DNA of 64,000 bases from Clostridia bacterium (GTDB lineage Bacteria; Bacillota; Clostridia; UBA1381; UBA9506), in assembly GCA_017399695.1 (NCBI GenBank), contig JAFQBK010000012.1, positions 278,553-342,552 of the forward strand, read 5' to 3'. Shown in pieces: positions 16,942 to 27,929 of the stretch; the stretch's first letter is position 1; each line of letters begins with the position of its first letter. Made by a program: the position numbers and the translations under genes. A model generated the notes under the pieces. The model saw only the letters and a program-made list of their open reading frames with translations, was not told the origin of the DNA and ran no database searches.

Positions 16942-17585
16942 AACGCCGCCTCTGCTTTTTCAATCGCTTCGACAACGTGACGGGTTGTCTCCGCCACCAC
17001 ATCCTGACCGTATACGGTCATTAATTTATTCTGCTTACGATAATAATCCTTTAACGACTCCGTCATTTCGTGATAAACTGAAAGACGTTTGCGAATCACT
17101 TCCGGAACATCATCGCTTCTTGTAATCAGCTCTCCACCGCAACTATCACAAACACCGTCGACCTTCGGTCTGTTGTGTGCAATGTGATATGCTGCGCCGC
17201 ATTTCTTGCACTCGCGCCTTCCGGACAAGCGCTCAACCAGCACTTCGTCTTCGACTTCCAGATTTAGGACGACATCAACACCGATTCCGGTTTCATCCAT
17301 AATCTGCGCCTGCGCAAGAGTTCTCGGAAAACCGTCTAGAATATAGCCGTTTTCGCAATCTCTTTCTGCAAGCCTTGCGCGTACAAGCTCAACCACGACA
17401 TCATCCGGCACCAGCTCGCCACGGGCGATATATCCTTCTGCAAGCTTTCCGGTTTCGGTCTGCTCACGGATCGCTGTACGGATAATGTGTCCGGTCGAAA
17501 TTGCGGGAATCTGATACTTTTCCTGAAGGGTAGCCGCCTGTGTGCCTTTCCCGGCACCAGGCGGTCCCAAAAGAACCAGTTTCAT
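16938..17585 (-). CDS. adk: Adenylate kinase, zinc-LID type
   Basis: 215 residues. Converts ATP and AMP to two ADP. The P-loop is GPPGAGKGTQA (8-18), followed by the AMP-binding segment AISTGHIIRTAI and DGFPRTLAQA. The long LID carries CKKC and CDSC, four Cys for structural zinc, typical of Gram-positive enzymes. It lies 31 nt after secY and overlaps map. All catalytic Arg (RLSGRREC, RLSVY) are present. Confidence 0.97.
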   Translation of the reverse strand: MKLVLLGPPGAGKGTQAATLQEKYQIPAISTGHIIRTAIREQTETGKLAEGYIARGELVPDDVVVELVRARLAERDCENGYILDGFPRTLAQAQIMDETGIGVDVVLNLEVEDEVLVERLSGRRECKKCGAAYHIAHNRPKVDGVCDSCGGELITRSDDVPEVIRKRLSVYHEMTESLKDYYRKQNKLMTVYGQDVVAETTRHVVEAIEKAEAAL

Positions 17586-17616
17586 AAAATAACACCTCGA
17601 AGATTTGAGACTTTAC

Positions 17617-18912
17617 TTATTCCAAAAATCCTTTGTATTGTCTCGTAAGCAACTGGGATTCGATCTGCTTTACAGTCTCGAGTGCAACACCAACGACGAT
17701 GAGGAGCGATGTGCCTCCCAAAGATACGCCGGCGAGGTTCGGAACGAATGCGAGCAGAATCGGGAAAATTGCTACAATCGCGAGGAAGAATGCACCAAAC
17801 AGCGTAATCTTCGACAGGATTCTTGCAATGTAATCCGAAGTCGGCTTACCCGGGCGAATACCCGGAACAAATCCACCGTTCTTCTTCATATTGTTAGCAA
17901 TTTCAATCGGATTGAACTGAATTGCAGTGTAGAAATATGTGAAGAACAGAATCAGCAGGAAGTACAGAACGATATATACCGGATGCGTCTGCTGGAATAC
18001 CGACAGAATCGCAGCCCAAAACGGGCTTTCAGGCATTGCCTGACCGTTGATAAACATATTAATCGTCTGCGGGAAGGACATAATCGAAATTGCGAAGATG
18101 ATCGGGATAACACCCGCCATAGAAATCTTCAGCGGAATATGCGTGCTCTGTCCACCGTACATTTTTCTTCCTACTACGCGTTTTGCATACTGAACCGGAA
18201 TTCTGCGCTCTGCATCATTCATCAGTACAACAAATGCAATTGAAATTACGGAAATTGCCAGGATTGCAATCAAGGTCATGATCGAGGAGAACTCGATGGT
18301 ACCGCTGGAAAACAGCATTGCGCGCAAGGACTGAATCATTGCGCCTGCCTGCGAAACAATACCTGCAAAAATCAGCATCGAAATACCGTTGCCGACACCC
18401 TTTTCCGTAATCTGTTCACCGAGCCACATCAGGAAGGCAGTACCTGCCGTCAGGGTCAGGGTAATTACAATAAAGTTCATCGGGTTGTTACCGCCCTCTA
18501 AAGCACTAGCCATACCGAAGTATAAACCAACGGCCTGAATAAAGCCTAAGATAACGGTTACATAACGGGTAATGGAAGCAATCTTCTTCTTACCCTCTTC
18601 GCCTTCTTTCGACATTCTCTCCAAAGCAGGAATTGCAACTGTCAAAAGCTGCATAATAATGCTTGAATTGATGTACGGCGAAATACCCATTGCGAAAATA
18701 GAAGCTCTCTCCAGTGCGCCACCGGAGAAGTTGTTTAAGAGGCCCTGCATACCGCCGCCAAAGCCACCTAAGAATTCACTGACTGCTGCTTCCGACAGAC
18801 CCGGAACCGGAACATAGGAACCCAATCTGAAAATGAAAAGCATCAGGAGTGTAAACAACAGCTTCTTTCTTAAGTCAGGAGTCTTCCAAGCGCTTCTAAG
18901 TGTTTGTAACAT
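17617..18912 (-). CDS. secY: Protein translocase subunit SecY
   Basis: 431 residues with about ten membrane helices. Diagnostic stretches are RLGSYVPVPGLSE at the N-terminal end of TM1, SALEGGNNPMNF, ERRIPVQYAKR in the cytosolic loop and FNPIEIANNMKKNGGFVPGIRPG before TM9. SecY is the pore of the Sec export channel and also inserts membrane proteins. It is encoded directly after rplO (2-nt gap), the standard bacterial arrangement. Confidence 0.98.
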   Translation of the reverse strand: MLQTLRSAWKTPDLRKKLLFTLLMLFIFRLGSYVPVPGLSEAAVSEFLGGFGGGMQGLLNNFSGGALERASIFAMGISPYINSSIIMQLLTVAIPALERMSKEGEEGKKKIASITRYVTVILGFIQAVGLYFGMASALEGGNNPMNFIVITLTLTAGTAFLMWLGEQITEKGVGNGISMLIFAGIVSQAGAMIQSLRAMLFSSGTIEFSSIMTLIAILAISVISIAFVVLMNDAERRIPVQYAKRVVGRKMYGGQSTHIPLKISMAGVIPIIFAISIMSFPQTINMFINGQAMPESPFWAAILSVFQQTHPVYIVLYFLLILFFTYFYTAIQFNPIEIANNMKKNGGFVPGIRPGKPTSDYIARILSKITLFGAFFLAIVAIFPILLAFVPNLAGVSLGGTSLLIVVGVALETVKQIESQLLTRQYKGFLE

Positions 18913-18913
18913 C

Positions 18914-19357
18914 TTAGATCACCTCCGCCTTTCCGCCGGCTCCTGCGATCTTTTCCTCGGCCGTTTTGGAGAATCTTGCAGCCTTTACTGTTAAGTTCTG
19001 TGCTGTCAGTTCGCCGCGGCCCAACACGACGATACCATCGTTTACTTTCTTAATAATACCTGCCGCTTTGAGCGCTTCAGCAGTTACTTCTGCACCGTTT
19101 TCAAAACGATTCAGGTCAGAAACGTTAATCTCCGTGTAAACCTTTGCAAATATATTCGTAAAACCTCTTTTCGGCAAACGTCTGTAAAGAGGCATCTGGC
19201 CGCCTTCAAAACCGGGACGTACTCCGCCGCCCGAACGTGCCTTCTGACCTTTATGTCCTTTGCCTGCGGTTTTTCCGTTTCCTGAACCATGTCCGCGACC
19301 TACTCTGAACGCATCTTTTTTAGAGCCTTCAGCCGGTCTCAGTTCGTTAAGTTTCAT
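18914..19357 (-). CDS. rplO: 50S ribosomal protein L15
   Basis: 147 residues. Starts [20 protein letters not shown] and has the Gly-rich RNA-binding extension [20 protein letters not shown] plus [18 protein letters not shown]15 is a late-assembly protein of the large subunit. It lies between rpmD and secY. Confidence 0.97.
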   Translation of the reverse strand: MKLNELRPAEGSKKDAFRVGRGHGSGNGKTAGKGHKGQKARSGGGVRPGFEGGQMPLYRRLPKRGFTNIFAKVYTEINVSDLNRFENGAEVTAEALKAAGIIKKVNDGIVVLGRGELTAQNLTVKAARFSKTAEEKIAGAGGKAEVI

Positions 19358-19377
19358 CTAGCGCACCTCCTTTAGTA

Positions 19378-19560
19378 TTAGATTTCTTCTACATTTACCA
19401 TATAATCAATTTTCTTTACCATACCTCTGATACCCGGATTGTCGTCATGCTCTTTGACATCTCTGATTTTTTTGAGGCCCAGAGCGTGCGCCGTAGCGAT
19501 ATGGTCTTTTTTTCTGCCGATCGTACTCTTTGTGAGAGTTACCTTCAGCTTTCCTGCCAT
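19378..19560 (-). CDS. rpmD: 50S ribosomal protein L30
   Basis: 60 residues from the ATG at 19560, which follows GGAGGG by 8 nt. The in-frame GTG three codons earlier overlaps the ribosome site. [20 protein letters not shown] and LGLKKI are the L30 core. Short L30 proteins of this size are normal in bacteria. Confidence 0.95.
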   Translation of the reverse strand: MAGKLKVTLTKSTIGRKKDHIATAHALGLKKIRDVKEHDDNPGIRGMVKKIDYMVNVEEI

Positions 19561-19573
19561 AACGTTCACCCTC

Positions 19574-20077
19574 CTAACCTAATAAATCTTCAACCGTTTT
19601 ACCTCTTAACTTTGCAACTTCCTCTGCATCTTTCAGGGAAGCGAGGCCGGCAATCGTAGCTTTTACTACGTTGCGGGGGTTGTTGGAACGAAGAGACTTC
19701 GTTCTGATGTCGCGAATACCGGCAAGCTCTAATACCGCACGAGCAGGACCGCCGGCGATCACACCGGTACCTTCTGCAGCCGGCTTTAAGAGCACACGGC
19801 CTGCGCCATACTCACCGATCGTTTCATGCGGGATAGAAGTTCCTACCATGTTTACATGAACCAGATTCTTTTTCGCATCTTCAATACCCTTGCGGATTGC
19901 ATCCGGGATTTCAGCTGCTTTACCGGTTCCGCAGCCAACATAGCCGTTCTCGTCGCCAACAACGACCAATGCGCTGAAACGGAAGGTTCTACCGCCCTTA
20001 ACAACTTTAGCAACACGGTTTAAGCTTACTACTCTTTCTTTTATATCCAAGACACTTGCATCAATCAACTGAGCCAA
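19574..20077 (-). CDS. rpsE: 30S ribosomal protein S5
   Basis: 167 residues. The N-terminal dsRBD-like half has [23 protein letters not shown]; the C-terminal half has [20 protein letters not shown] and [12 protein letters not shown]5 shapes the mRNA entry site and affects decoding accuracy. Gap to rpmD is 13 nt. Confidence 0.97.
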   Translation of the reverse strand: MAQLIDASVLDIKERVVSLNRVAKVVKGGRTFRFSALVVVGDENGYVGCGTGKAAEIPDAIRKGIEDAKKNLVHVNMVGTSIPHETIGEYGAGRVLLKPAAEGTGVIAGGPARAVLELAGIRDIRTKSLRSNNPRNVVKATIAGLASLKDAEEVAKLRGKTVEDLLG

Positions 20078-20095
20078 ACTGTTCTCCTCCTTCTC

Positions 20096-20458
20096 TTAGA
20101 ATTCCAAGCCGCCTTCTCTTGCACCTTCAGCAAGCTCTTTGACGCGACCGTGGTAAATGTAACCGCCTCTGTCAAATACGACAGCTTTGATTCCGGCTTT
20201 AAGAGCCTTCTCAGCGACCAGTTTACCAACCTGGCGAGCAGCATCTTTGTTGCCGCCGTTAATGTCTTTCAAGCTTGCTTCGAGCGTGGAAGCGGAAACC
20301 AACGTTACACCCTTATCATCGTCGATGATCTGAGCATATATGTTTTTCAGACTTCTGTAAACATTCAGTCTCGGACGGCTAGCTGTACCGCTGATCGTCT
20401 TACGAACTCTTTTATGTCTTCTCAGTCTGGCTACATTACTGTTTTGCTTCTTAATCAA
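20096..20458 (-). CDS. rplR: 50S ribosomal protein L18
   Basis: 120 residues from the TTG at 20458, chosen because AAAGGAGTG lies 6 nt upstream and the product then begins MIKKQNSN, as in other L18. The ATG eight codons earlier has no site. [23 protein letters not shown] and [20 protein letters not shown] are diagnostic. L18 binds 5S rRNA with L5. Confidence 0.94.
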   Translation of the reverse strand: MIKKQNSNVARLRRHKRVRKTISGTASRPRLNVYRSLKNIYAQIIDDDKGVTLVSASTLEASLKDINGGNKDAARQVGKLVAEKALKAGIKAVVFDRGGYIYHGRVKELAEGAREGGLEF

Positions 20459-20547
20459 GACTTTCACTCCTTTATTGTTCATGTGTACGGAGCATGGATT
20501 TTGCCATGACCCCTGACATTAAGTGAATGATCCACACGATGGCAGGA

Positions 20548-21093
20548 TTATTTCTTACCGCCGGTTTTTCCTTCCTTACGTCTGATGTGCTCATAAGAGT
20601 ATTTGATACCTTTGCCCTTATACGGCTCCGGCAGTCTCTTTTCTCTTACTTTTGCTGCGAACTCACCAACAACCTGCTTGTCAATTCCCTTAACGATGAT
20701 GGTGTTCGGGTTCGGTACCTCAATCGTGATACCTTCTGCCGGCTCCATCTCAACCGGATGGGAATAACCGAGGTTCATGAGCAGGTTTTTGCCCTGCAGC
20801 TGCGCTCTGTAACCAACGCCGTTAACTTCCAGCGTTTTTTCATAGCCTTCTGTAACACCAACAATCATATTGTTCAACAGTGTTCTGGTAAGACCGTGAA
20901 GCGCTTTGTGTGCTTTTATTTCAGAAGGACGAGTAACGTTAATCTCGCTGCCCTCCTGTTTAATTACCATATCAGGATGTAATTCCTTTGTAAGTGTACC
21001 TTTCGGTCCTTTTACCGTGATGACATTGCCGTCAGCAATTTTAACATCAACACCGGCCGGAACCGTAATTGGCATTCTTCCAATTCTGGACAC
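20548..21093 (-). CDS. rplF: 50S ribosomal protein L6
   Basis: 181 residues from the GTG at 21093 (reads [17 protein letters not shown]), 8 nt after AAGGAGG. An upstream GTG in the same frame overlaps the ribosome site. The C-terminal [23 protein letters not shown] is the L6 signature that binds near the sarcin-ricin loop. Confidence 0.96.
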   Translation of the reverse strand: MSRIGRMPITVPAGVDVKIADGNVITVKGPKGTLTKELHPDMVIKQEGSEINVTRPSEIKAHKALHGLTRTLLNNMIVGVTEGYEKTLEVNGVGYRAQLQGKNLLMNLGYSHPVEMEPAEGITIEVPNPNTIIVKGIDKQVVGEFAAKVREKRLPEPYKGKGIKYSYEHIRRKEGKTGGKK

Positions 21094-21127
21094 TGCTTGC
21101 ACCTCCTTAAAGTCTCGCTTATTTTAA

Positions 21128-21523
21128 TTACCAAACAAACGCCAGCACTTCGCCGCCAACGTTTTCTTTTCTGGCTTTCTTATCGGTCATGATACCCTTA
21201 GAAGTAGAGATAATCGCGATACCCAAGCCACGGAGCACCTGCGGAAGCTCATCTTTACTCTTGTAAATTCTGAGGCCCGGCTTTGACACTCTCTTAATAC
21301 CGGAAATAACTTTTTCTTTGCCGGCATATTTAAGGGCGATGCGAATAACACCCTGTTTGCCATCATCGATGACCTGATAGTTCTTTATATATCCTTCCTC
21401 TAATAAGATCTCGGCAATAGCCTTTTTCATATTAGACGCAGGAACGTCTACAGAAACGTGTTTCGCAGAGTTTGCATTTCTGATTCTAGTAAGCATATCT
21501 GCAATAGGATCGGTTGTCTGCAT
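21128..21523 (-). CDS. rpsH: 30S ribosomal protein S8
   Basis: 131 residues from the ATG at 21523, preceded by GGAAGGAGG. Starts [17 protein letters not shown] and ends [26 protein letters not shown], both typical. S8 organises the central 16S domain; in some bacteria it represses spc translation at the rplE start. No obvious S8-site copy was traced here. Confidence 0.97.
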   Translation of the reverse strand: MQTTDPIADMLTRIRNANSAKHVSVDVPASNMKKAIAEILLEEGYIKNYQVIDDGKQGVIRIALKYAGKEKVISGIKRVSKPGLRIYKSKDELPQVLRGLGIAIISTSKGIMTDKKARKENVGGEVLAFVW

Positions 21524-21560
21524 GAAAGTACCTCCTTCCAAAATGTTTACGAATCGTATT

Positions 21561-21746
21561 TTACCAGCTAGCCTTTTTCACGCCCGGGATCTGACCTTTG
21601 TAAGCCAGTTCACGGAAACAGATACGGCAGATGCCGAACTTTCTGAGGTAGGCATGAGGTCTACCACAGATTTTACATCTGTTGTATTGTCTGGTGCTGA
21701 ACTTAGGCGTCTGCTGCTGTTTGTGGACCATAGCTTTCTTAGCCAT
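21561..21746 (-). CDS. rpsN: 30S ribosomal protein S14, zinc type
   Basis: 61 residues, the short zinc-containing form (S14p-Z). [20 protein letters not shown] holds the two CxxC pairs that bind zinc. Firmicutes often carry a second, zinc-free S14 elsewhere for zinc starvation; that cannot be judged from this window. Confidence 0.97.
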   Translation of the reverse strand: MAKKAMVHKQQQTPKFSTRQYNRCKICGRPHAYLRKFGICRICFRELAYKGQIPGVKKASW

Positions 21747-21762
21747 AAATTCTCCTCCTTAA

Positions 21763-22302
21763 TTACTTCGCAAACGGAGCGCCCATCAGGGTCAGAAGCT
21801 CTCTTGCTTCCTCATCCGTTTTAGCGGTCGTAACCATAATAATATCCATACCTCTGATTTTGTCGATCTTGTCGTAGTCGATTTCCGGGAAAATCAGCTG
21901 TTCTTTGACACCAACAGAGTAGTTACCTCTGCCGTCAAAGGAGTTTGCGCTGATACCACGGAAGTCTCTTACACGCGGCAGAGCCACGTTAAAGAATCTA
22001 TCCAAGAATTCATACATCTTTTCGCCACGAAGAGTTACTTTGCAGCCAATCGGCATACCTTCTCTTAATTTGAAAGCAGCAACACTCTTCTTTGCTTTCG
22101 TGATGACCGGTTTCTGACCGGTGATAGCAGCCAAATCGCCTACTGCACTTTCCAGTGCCTTTGCGTTTTCTTTGGCTTCACCGCAGCCGATGTTAACGAT
22201 AATCTTCTCGAGCTTCGGGATCTGCATCACGCTTTTATATCCGAACTTCTCCATAAGAGCCGGAGCAACTTCTTTGCTATATTTTTCCTGCAATCTAGCC
22301 AT
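21763..22302 (-). CDS. rplE: 50S ribosomal protein L5
   Basis: 179 residues, standard length. [36 protein letters not shown] and [18 protein letters not shown] are diagnostic. L5 joins 5S rRNA in the central protuberance and contacts P-site tRNA and S13. Confidence 0.97.
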   Translation of the reverse strand: MARLQEKYSKEVAPALMEKFGYKSVMQIPKLEKIIVNIGCGEAKENAKALESAVGDLAAITGQKPVITKAKKSVAAFKLREGMPIGCKVTLRGEKMYEFLDRFFNVALPRVRDFRGISANSFDGRGNYSVGVKEQLIFPEIDYDKIDKIRGMDIIMVTTAKTDEEARELLTLMGAPFAK

Positions 22303-22331
22303 TCGCTTGTACTACCTCCTTCTTGCAAAAA

Positions 22332-22655
22332 TTAGTCGTTATATACTTCTCCGCACTTTTTGCAGTATCTAACTTTTTCTCCGTTATCCAGTACTTTGCG
22401 GGCAATTCTTGTTGCCTTTCCGCATTTAGAGCAGATGTTCATAACATTGGACGCGTCGATGGCAGCTTCCTGCTTGATGATACCACCGGTCTGTCCCTGC
22501 TGTCTCGGCTTCTTGTGCTTGGTTGCTACTGCAACGCCTTCAACAATCGCCTTTCCGCTCTCCGGCATGACCTGGATGACCTTGCCTTTTTTGCCTTTAT
22601 CCTTACCGGAAATTACAACTACTTCATCTCCGGATTTAATGTGCATCTTAGCCAA
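22332..22655 (-). CDS. rplX: 50S ribosomal protein L24 with C-terminal zinc ribbon
   Basis: 107 residues from the TTG at 22655, 8 nt after GGAGG (reads MAKMHIKSGDEVVV). The KOW core is VVVISGKDKGKKGKVIQV. The C-terminus has CSKCGK and CKKCGE, a CxxC pair that is common in L24 of Clostridia and absent from many other bacteria. L24 is an early assembly initiator at the tunnel exit. Confidence 0.95.
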   Translation of the reverse strand: MAKMHIKSGDEVVVISGKDKGKKGKVIQVMPESGKAIVEGVAVATKHKKPRQQGQTGGIIKQEAAIDASNVMNICSKCGKATRIARKVLDNGEKVRYCKKCGEVYND

Positions 22656-22703
22656 TTTCGGCACCTCCTTATGGGATGACCCATGTGTTATAGAAGTTAA
22701 TTC

Positions 22704-23072
22704 TTACAGAACCTCAGGAGCCAAAGAAAGAATCTTCATGTACTCTTTCTCTCTGAGTTCTCTTGCGACAGGTCCGAAAATACGGGTACCTCTCGGGTTT
22801 TTATCATCTCTGATAATAACAGCTGCGTTTTCATCAAACTTGATGTAGGTACCGTCATTACGTCTAACGCCGGATACCGAACGGACAACGACAGCTTTAA
22901 CAACGTCGCCTTTTTTTACAACGCCGCCGGGCGTTGCTTTTTTAACTGAAGCAACGATAACGTCGCCGATTGCCGCATATCTTCTCTTAGAACCGCCTAA
23001 GATTCTGATGCACATCAGCTCTTTTGCGCCGGTGTTATCAGCAACCTTCAAAAGCGTTTGCTGTTGAATCAT
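22704..23072 (-). CDS. rplN: 50S ribosomal protein L14
   Basis: 122 residues, the universal length. [35 protein letters not shown] and [17 protein letters not shown] are diagnostic. L14 forms an intersubunit bridge and binds the silencing factor RsfS. Confidence 0.98.
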   Translation of the reverse strand: MIQQQTLLKVADNTGAKELMCIRILGGSKRRYAAIGDVIVASVKKATPGGVVKKGDVVKAVVVRSVSGVRRNDGTYIKFDENAAVIIRDDKNPRGTRIFGPVARELREKEYMKILSLAPEVL

Positions 23073-23095
23073 TTGGTTACCCTCCTATTCAAAAA

Positions 23096-23350
23096 TTACT
23101 GCGCTTTTTCAACGATACTAACCAGTCTCCATCTCTTGTCCTTCGACAGCGGGCGGGTCTCCATAACCAACACTCTGTCGCCGATGTTGCACTCATTTCT
23201 CTCGTCATGCGCTTTCAGTTTATACGTTCTCTTTACGATTTTTCCGTAAAGCGGATGTTTTACATTATACTCAATTGCAACGACGATGGTTTTGTCCATC
23301 TTGTTGCTGACAACCTTACCGGTTCTCTGCTTTCTAAAGTTACGCTCCAA
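23096..23350 (-). CDS. rpsQ: 30S ribosomal protein S17
   Basis: 84 residues. The start is a TTG at 23350, nine nt after [48 protein letters not shown] and RWRLV are the S17 OB-fold markers. Confidence 0.96.
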   Translation of the reverse strand: MERNFRKQRTGKVVSNKMDKTIVVAIEYNVKHPLYGKIVKRTYKLKAHDERNECNIGDRVLVMETRPLSKDKRWRLVSIVEKAQ

Positions 23351-23386
23351 TTCGTTTCACTCCTTCCAAGCATTGTACACTCTTAA

Positions 23387-23590
23387 TTAGTTTGCAGCCT
23401 TTTCGAGCTTTCTCTGAACCATTACCGTCTTGATTCTGGCAATCGATTTCTTTACCTCGGCAATCCTCATCGGATTTTCGAGCTGATTGGTTGCGTTTTG
23501 AAATCTGAGGTTAAAGAGCTCTTTTTTCAGGTCAGCAAGAGTGCTTTCCAATTCAACATCCGTGAAATCACGAATTTCATTCACTTTCAT
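23387..23590 (-). CDS. rpmC: 50S ribosomal protein L29
   Basis: 67 residues from the ATG at 23590, after GGAGGG; the frame runs 72 nt further upstream into rplP without L29 character. [21 protein letters not shown] and [18 protein letters not shown] give the two-helix fold. L29 lies at the tunnel exit and contacts SRP and trigger factor. Confidence 0.96.
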   Translation of the reverse strand: MKVNEIRDFTDVELESTLADLKKELFNLRFQNATNQLENPMRIAEVKKSIARIKTVMVQRKLEKAAN

Positions 23591-23594
23591 GTGC

Positions 23595-24020
23595 TTAACC
23601 CTCCATTTCTTCGGCCTCACGGGATACAAACTTACATTTAACCGGAAGTTTGTGGCTAGCAAGACGCATAGCTTCTCTTGCTATTTCCTCTGAAACGCCA
23701 TCAATTTCGAATAATACTCTTCCCGGCTTAACAACTGCAACCCAGTACTCCGGAGAACCTTTACCGGAACCCATACGAGTTTCGGCCGGCTTTTCGGTAA
23801 CCGGCTTGTCAGGGAAGATCTTAATCCAAACCTGTCCGCCTCTCTTGATATAACGAGTCATTGCAATACGGGCAGCCTCAATCTGGTTGCTGGTAATCCA
23901 GGACGGCTCTAATGCCTGCAGACCGAACTTACCGTAAGTCAGCGTGTTACCGCGAGTTGCGGTACCTTTCATTCTGCCGCGCATAACTCTTCTGTATTTT
24001 ACTCTTTTAGGCAATAACAT
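23595..24020 (-). CDS. rplP: 50S ribosomal protein L16
   Basis: 141 residues. [39 protein letters not shown] and [20 protein letters not shown] are diagnostic. L16 contacts A-site tRNA at the large subunit core. The rpmC start lies 4 nt past the stop. Confidence 0.98.
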   Translation of the reverse strand: MLLPKRVKYRRVMRGRMKGTATRGNTLTYGKFGLQALEPSWITSNQIEAARIAMTRYIKRGGQVWIKIFPDKPVTEKPAETRMGSGKGSPEYWVAVVKPGRVLFEIDGVSEEIAREAMRLASHKLPVKCKFVSREAEEMEG

Positions 24021-24023
24021 GAC

Positions 24024-24686
24024 TTATTTACCCCCCGTCTTCTGATTCTTTTTGCTTTCGGGAAGGATTTCACCCTTATAAATCCAAACTTTAACACCAA
24101 TCTTACCATAGGTGGTGTTTGCTTCCCAGAAACCGTAGTCGATATCTGCACGCAAAGTCTGGAGCGGAATCGTTCCCTCATGATAATGTTCGCTTCTAGC
24201 GATTTCAGCACCGCCCAAACGACCGCTACAGCTGGTTTTGATACCCTTAGCGCCCAGCTTCATAGCGCGACCCATAACGGACTTCATAGCTTTACGGAAG
24301 GAAATTCTTCTTTCCAGCTGAGATGCGATGTTCTCTGCAACGAGCTGTGCATCAACATCAGGCTGCTTCACTTCCTCAATGTTTAAAGCTACGCTTTTGC
24401 CGGTCAGGTCCTCGAGCTGCTTCTTCACCTTATCAATTTCGCTACCGCCGCGACCGATAATGATACCCGGCTTCGCTGCGAAGATATTAACTCTGATTCT
24501 CTTGGCAGTACGTTCAATTTCCACTTTGGAAATACCTGCCGGGAACAGTAATTTCTTCAGAAATTCTCTGATTTTATAGTCTTCTACCAAAAGGTCGCCA
24601 AAGTCCTGGTCATTTGCAAACCATCTGGAATCCCAGTCCTTAATGACACCTACTCTTAATCCATGCGGATGTACTTTCTGACCCAA
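24024..24686 (-). CDS. rpsC: 30S ribosomal protein S3
   Basis: 220 residues. [20 protein letters not shown] is the standard start. The KH domain has [14 protein letters not shown], and the C-terminal half has [21 protein letters not shown]3 forms part of the mRNA entry channel. Gap to rplP is 3 nt. Confidence 0.98.
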   Translation of the reverse strand: MGQKVHPHGLRVGVIKDWDSRWFANDQDFGDLLVEDYKIREFLKKLLFPAGISKVEIERTAKRIRVNIFAAKPGIIIGRGGSEIDKVKKQLEDLTGKSVALNIEEVKQPDVDAQLVAENIASQLERRISFRKAMKSVMGRAMKLGAKGIKTSCSGRLGGAEIARSEHYHEGTIPLQTLRADIDYGFWEANTTYGKIGVKVWIYKGEILPESKKNQKTGGK

Positions 24687-24706
24687 TCTCCTTACCTCCT
24701 TCTCTA

Positions 24707-25045
24707 TTAATCTTCTTTTTCCTTAAGCACGATAGTGATGTGGCTGGTGCGCTTTCTGATACGGAACGCACGACCCTGTGCTCTCGGACGGATGCGCTTT
24801 AATGTCGGTCCCTGGTTTGCAAAAACCTCCGAAACATACAGCTTGTTTACATCCATGTTGTGATTGTTTTCTGCATTCGCCATAGCGGACTCTAACAGCT
24901 TAACCAAAAGTTCACTTGCAGCTTTCGGAGTCTGCTTTAAGATACCCATAGCAACAGCTACAGGCTTGTTGCGAATCATATCTATTACGATTTTAACTTT
25001 TCTTGAAGAAATACGAGCATAACTTAATTTCGCTCTTGCTTCCAC
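24707..25045 (-). CDS. rplV: 50S ribosomal protein L22
   Basis: 112 residues. [38 protein letters not shown] and the tunnel loop [18 protein letters not shown] are diagnostic. The beta-hairpin reaches into the exit tunnel, where macrolide resistance changes arise in other bacteria. Confidence 0.97.
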   Translation of the reverse strand: MEARAKLSYARISSRKVKIVIDMIRNKPVAVAMGILKQTPKAASELLVKLLESAMANAENNHNMDVNKLYVSEVFANQGPTLKRIRPRAQGRAFRIRKRTSHITIVLKEKED

Positions 25046-25077
25046 TTCTGTTTCCTCCTCTCTAAAAAGGATAATAA

Positions 25078-25353
25078 TTATCTGCCGGAAGTCTTGTTGC
25101 CGGCGTGTCCTTTATACGTACGGGTGGGAGCAAACTCACCCAGCTTGTGTCCTACCATGTCCTCAGTAACAAACACCGGAACGTGTTTTCTACCATCATG
25201 GACAGCGATTGTATGACCTACCATTTCAGGGAAGATGGTAGAGCTTCTGGACCAGGTCTTAACGACTCTTTTTTCATTTGCTTCGTTCATCTTGACAATC
25301 TTAGACATCAAGCTTTCTGCAACGAAAGGTCCTTTTTTAACGGATCTGCTCAT
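25078..25353 (-). CDS. rpsS: 30S ribosomal protein S19
   Basis: 91 residues. [38 protein letters not shown] and [18 protein letters not shown] are diagnostic. S19 pairs with S13 in the head of the small subunit. Confidence 0.98.
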   Translation of the reverse strand: MSRSVKKGPFVAESLMSKIVKMNEANEKRVVKTWSRSSTIFPEMVGHTIAVHDGRKHVPVFVTEDMVGHKLGEFAPTRTYKGHAGNKTSGR

Positions 25354-25418
25354 TTTTTAGCCTCCTTTGCGCTAATGTTGTCTCGGGCTTTGCCCGGACA
25401 TTCCGCATGAAACGCGTA

Positions 25419-26252
25419 TTATTTATCGTTTCTTCTCTTTACAATGAACTTGTCATTGACGTTCTTTTTCTTTCTGGTCTTAAGACCTAAAGCAGGCTTA
25501 CCCCAAGGAGTAACCGGTGTCGGACGTCCGATCGGGGACTTACCTTCACCACCACCGTGCGGGTGGTCACACGGGTTCATAACAGAACCTCTGACCGTCG
25601 GTCTCCAGCCCATGTGGCGTTTTCTACCGGCTTTACCGATGGAAACATTCTCATGGTCTAAGTTACCAATCTGACCGATGGTAGCCATGCAGTTCATACG
25701 GATTAAGCGAACTTCGCCGGAAGGAAGTCTTACCTGCGCGTAGTCGCCTTCTTTAGCCATCAGCTGTGCAGCAGCGCCGGCAGTTCTTACTAACTGACCG
25801 CCTTTGCCCGGCATGAGCTCGATGTTGTGAATCAAGGTACCAACCGGGATGAACTGAATCTGCATTGCGTTACCCGGCTTAATGTCTGCGCCATTCGGAT
25901 CAGTAACCAAAACTGCGCCATCGGTTACACCGTTCGGAGCGAGGAAGTATCTCTTTTCGCCATCCTCATACTGAACCAGTGCAATGTTTGCGCTGCGGTT
26001 CGGGTCGTACTCGATACCGATTACGGTAGCAGCACCAATCTTATTTCTCTTGAAATCGATGATTCTGTATTTTCTCTTGTTTCCGCCGCCTCTGTGTCTA
26101 ACGGTGATTCTGCCGTAAGAGTTTCTGCCGGCCGATTTGTTAATCGTCTCGAGCAAGGAACGCTCAGGTTCATGCTTCGTGATTTCTGAGAAATCAGAAA
26201 CCGTCATAAATCTTCTGGCAGGAGACGTAGGATTGTATTTTTTCATTGCCAT
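25419..26252 (-). CDS. rplB: 50S ribosomal protein L2
   Basis: 277 residues. [38 protein letters not shown] and the C-terminal [18 protein letters not shown] with its conserved His near the peptidyl transferase centre identify it. Standard length; gap to rpsS is 65 nt. Confidence 0.98.
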   Translation of the reverse strand: MAMKKYNPTSPARRFMTVSDFSEITKHEPERSLLETINKSAGRNSYGRITVRHRGGGNKRKYRIIDFKRNKIGAATVIGIEYDPNRSANIALVQYEDGEKRYFLAPNGVTDGAVLVTDPNGADIKPGNAMQIQFIPVGTLIHNIELMPGKGGQLVRTAGAAAQLMAKEGDYAQVRLPSGEVRLIRMNCMATIGQIGNLDHENVSIGKAGRKRHMGWRPTVRGSVMNPCDHPHGGGEGKSPIGRPTPVTPWGKPALGLKTRKKKNVNDKFIVKRRNDK

Positions 26253-26332
26253 CCTTATTCACTCCTTAATAATTGTTATCGGACGCACCTATTTTTTCAC
26301 CGCCGTGCATCCATAGTCATTCGCAAAACCGA

Positions 26333-26626
26333 TTACGCCATTCCTTCAAAGAATTCGATGGTCTTGCTGTCAGCAGTCAGTTTAACAACAGCCTTTTTCC
26401 AGCTTGCTCTTCTGCCTTCGTTGCGGCCCATTCTCTTCATTTTACCAAGCATATTAGCGGTGGTAACCTTCTCAACCTTAACGCCAAAGATTTCTTCAAT
26501 CGCTTTTTTGATTTCGATTTTGTTTGCATCTTTCGCTACGCAGAAGGTGTACTTCTTTTCCGCAATCTGGTCCATGCTCTGCTCGGAAATGATAGGCTTA
26601 ATGATGATATCATGTGCATAAGTCAT
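26333..26626 (-). CDS. rplW: 50S ribosomal protein L23
   Basis: 97 residues. The core is [20 protein letters not shown] and [22 protein letters not shown]23 docks SRP, trigger factor and the translocon at the tunnel exit. The start overlaps the rplD stop by 1 nt (TAATG), so the pair is coupled. Confidence 0.96.
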   Translation of the reverse strand: MTYAHDIIIKPIISEQSMDQIAEKKYTFCVAKDANKIEIKKAIEEIFGVKVEKVTTANMLGKMKRMGRNEGRRASWKKAVVKLTADSKTIEFFEGMA

Positions 26627-27249
26627 TACGCATACACCTCCACTAATTTCTCAGCGGCATCTTTGGTGATGATCAGCTTGTCATGCTTTAAGAGTTCGTA
26701 AACATTCAGAGCACCAACAAACGAGGTTTCAACACCGGGGATGTTTTTCGCCGAGCGATAAACTTTTTCATCCTTTTCCGGCAATACGATTAAAGCCTTC
26801 GTATCAACCTTTAAGTTTTTAAGCATCTCTGCAATCGTCTTGGTTTTAATTTCCTCAACTGCGATGCTATCGAGAACTAAAATTTCATTATCCAGTACTT
26901 TAGCGGAAAGAGCAGACTTAAGAGCCAGCTTCTTAACCTTCTTGTTCACACTGGTACGGTAGTCTCTCGGCTTCGGTGCAAATACAACACCACCACCGGT
27001 CCACTGCGGGCTTCTGATGGAACCCTGACGAGCACGTCCGGTACCCTTCTGACGCCACGGCTTAATGCCGCCTCCGCGAACTTCTGCACGAGTCAACGCA
27101 CTCTGTGTGCCCTGTCTCTGATTTGCCAGATAGCTTACAACAACTGTATGAATCGCGGTTTTGTTCGGTTCAATACCGAAAACCGCTGCGTTTAATTCAT
27201 AATTTCCGAGTTCTTTGCCTTCCATATTATATAAAACAGCGTTAGGCAT
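26626..27249 (-). CDS. rplD: 50S ribosomal protein L4
   Basis: 207 residues. [20 protein letters not shown] and [20 protein letters not shown] form the tunnel loop. In gamma-proteobacteria L4 also attenuates the S10 operon; whether it acts on the leader hairpin here (28472-28503) is unknown. Confidence 0.97.
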   Translation of the reverse strand: MPNAVLYNMEGKELGNYELNAAVFGIEPNKTAIHTVVVSYLANQRQGTQSALTRAEVRGGGIKPWRQKGTGRARQGSIRSPQWTGGGVVFAPKPRDYRTSVNKKVKKLALKSALSAKVLDNEILVLDSIAVEEIKTKTIAEMLKNLKVDTKALIVLPEKDEKVYRSAKNIPGVETSFVGALNVYELLKHDKLIITKDAAEKLVEVYA

Positions 27250-27278
27250 TTAACTTCCTCCTTTCGTCTCTGTTATTC

Positions 27279-27911
27279 TTATTTCGTCTTAACAGAATCC
27301 TTAATGATAACCATTCCGCCTTTCGGTCCCGGAACGGCACCCTTAACAGCGATAATGTTTTTCTCAGCATCCACTTTGATAACCGTGAGGTTCTGGATGG
27401 TAACCTTTTCAACACCCAAGTGTCCGGCAAGATGCTTGCCCTTCATAACACGGGACGGTGTGGAGCAGGCGCCCATGGAACCGGGGCCTCTGTGATAACC
27501 GGAACCGTGGGTCATCGGACCTCTGTGGGTACCCCAGCGCTTGATTGTGCCGGCGTAACCTTTACCTTTGGTGATACCGGTTACATCAATGATTTCGCCT
27601 TCTGCGAATACATCAGCTTTTACTTCGTCGCCAACATTCATGTCAGCAGCGCCTTCGAGCTTAAATTCCTTTAAGTACTTCATATAAGCAGTACCTGCTT
27701 TTTTGAAGTGACCCTGCATCGGCTTCGTGGTATGTTTTTCTTTCTTTTCGTCAAAGCCCAACTGAACTGCGGTATAGCCGTCGTTTTCGTCGGTCTTCTT
27801 CTGCGTTACTCTGCACGGACCTGCTTCAATGACGGTAACGGGAATCAAAACGCCGTTCTCGTCAAAAAGCTGAGTCATGCCGAGCTTTTTGCCTAAAATT
27901 GCTTTTTTCAT
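27279..27911 (-). CDS. rplC: 50S ribosomal protein L3
   Basis: 210 residues from the ATG at 27911 (MKKAILGKKLGMTQLFDENG), preceded by AGGAGGTG; the open frame runs 48 nt further upstream. RWGTHRGPMTHGSGYHRGPG and MKGKHLAGHLGVEKVTIQNL are diagnostic. L3 initiates large-subunit assembly. The gene follows a 124-nt interval with several hairpins. Confidence 0.97.
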   Translation of the reverse strand: MKKAILGKKLGMTQLFDENGVLIPVTVIEAGPCRVTQKKTDENDGYTAVQLGFDEKKEKHTTKPMQGHFKKAGTAYMKYLKEFKLEGAADMNVGDEVKADVFAEGEIIDVTGITKGKGYAGTIKRWGTHRGPMTHGSGYHRGPGSMGACSTPSRVMKGKHLAGHLGVEKVTIQNLTVIKVDAEKNIIAVKGAVPGPKGGMVIIKDSVKTK

Positions 27912-27929
27912 AAAAGCACCTCCTAAAAT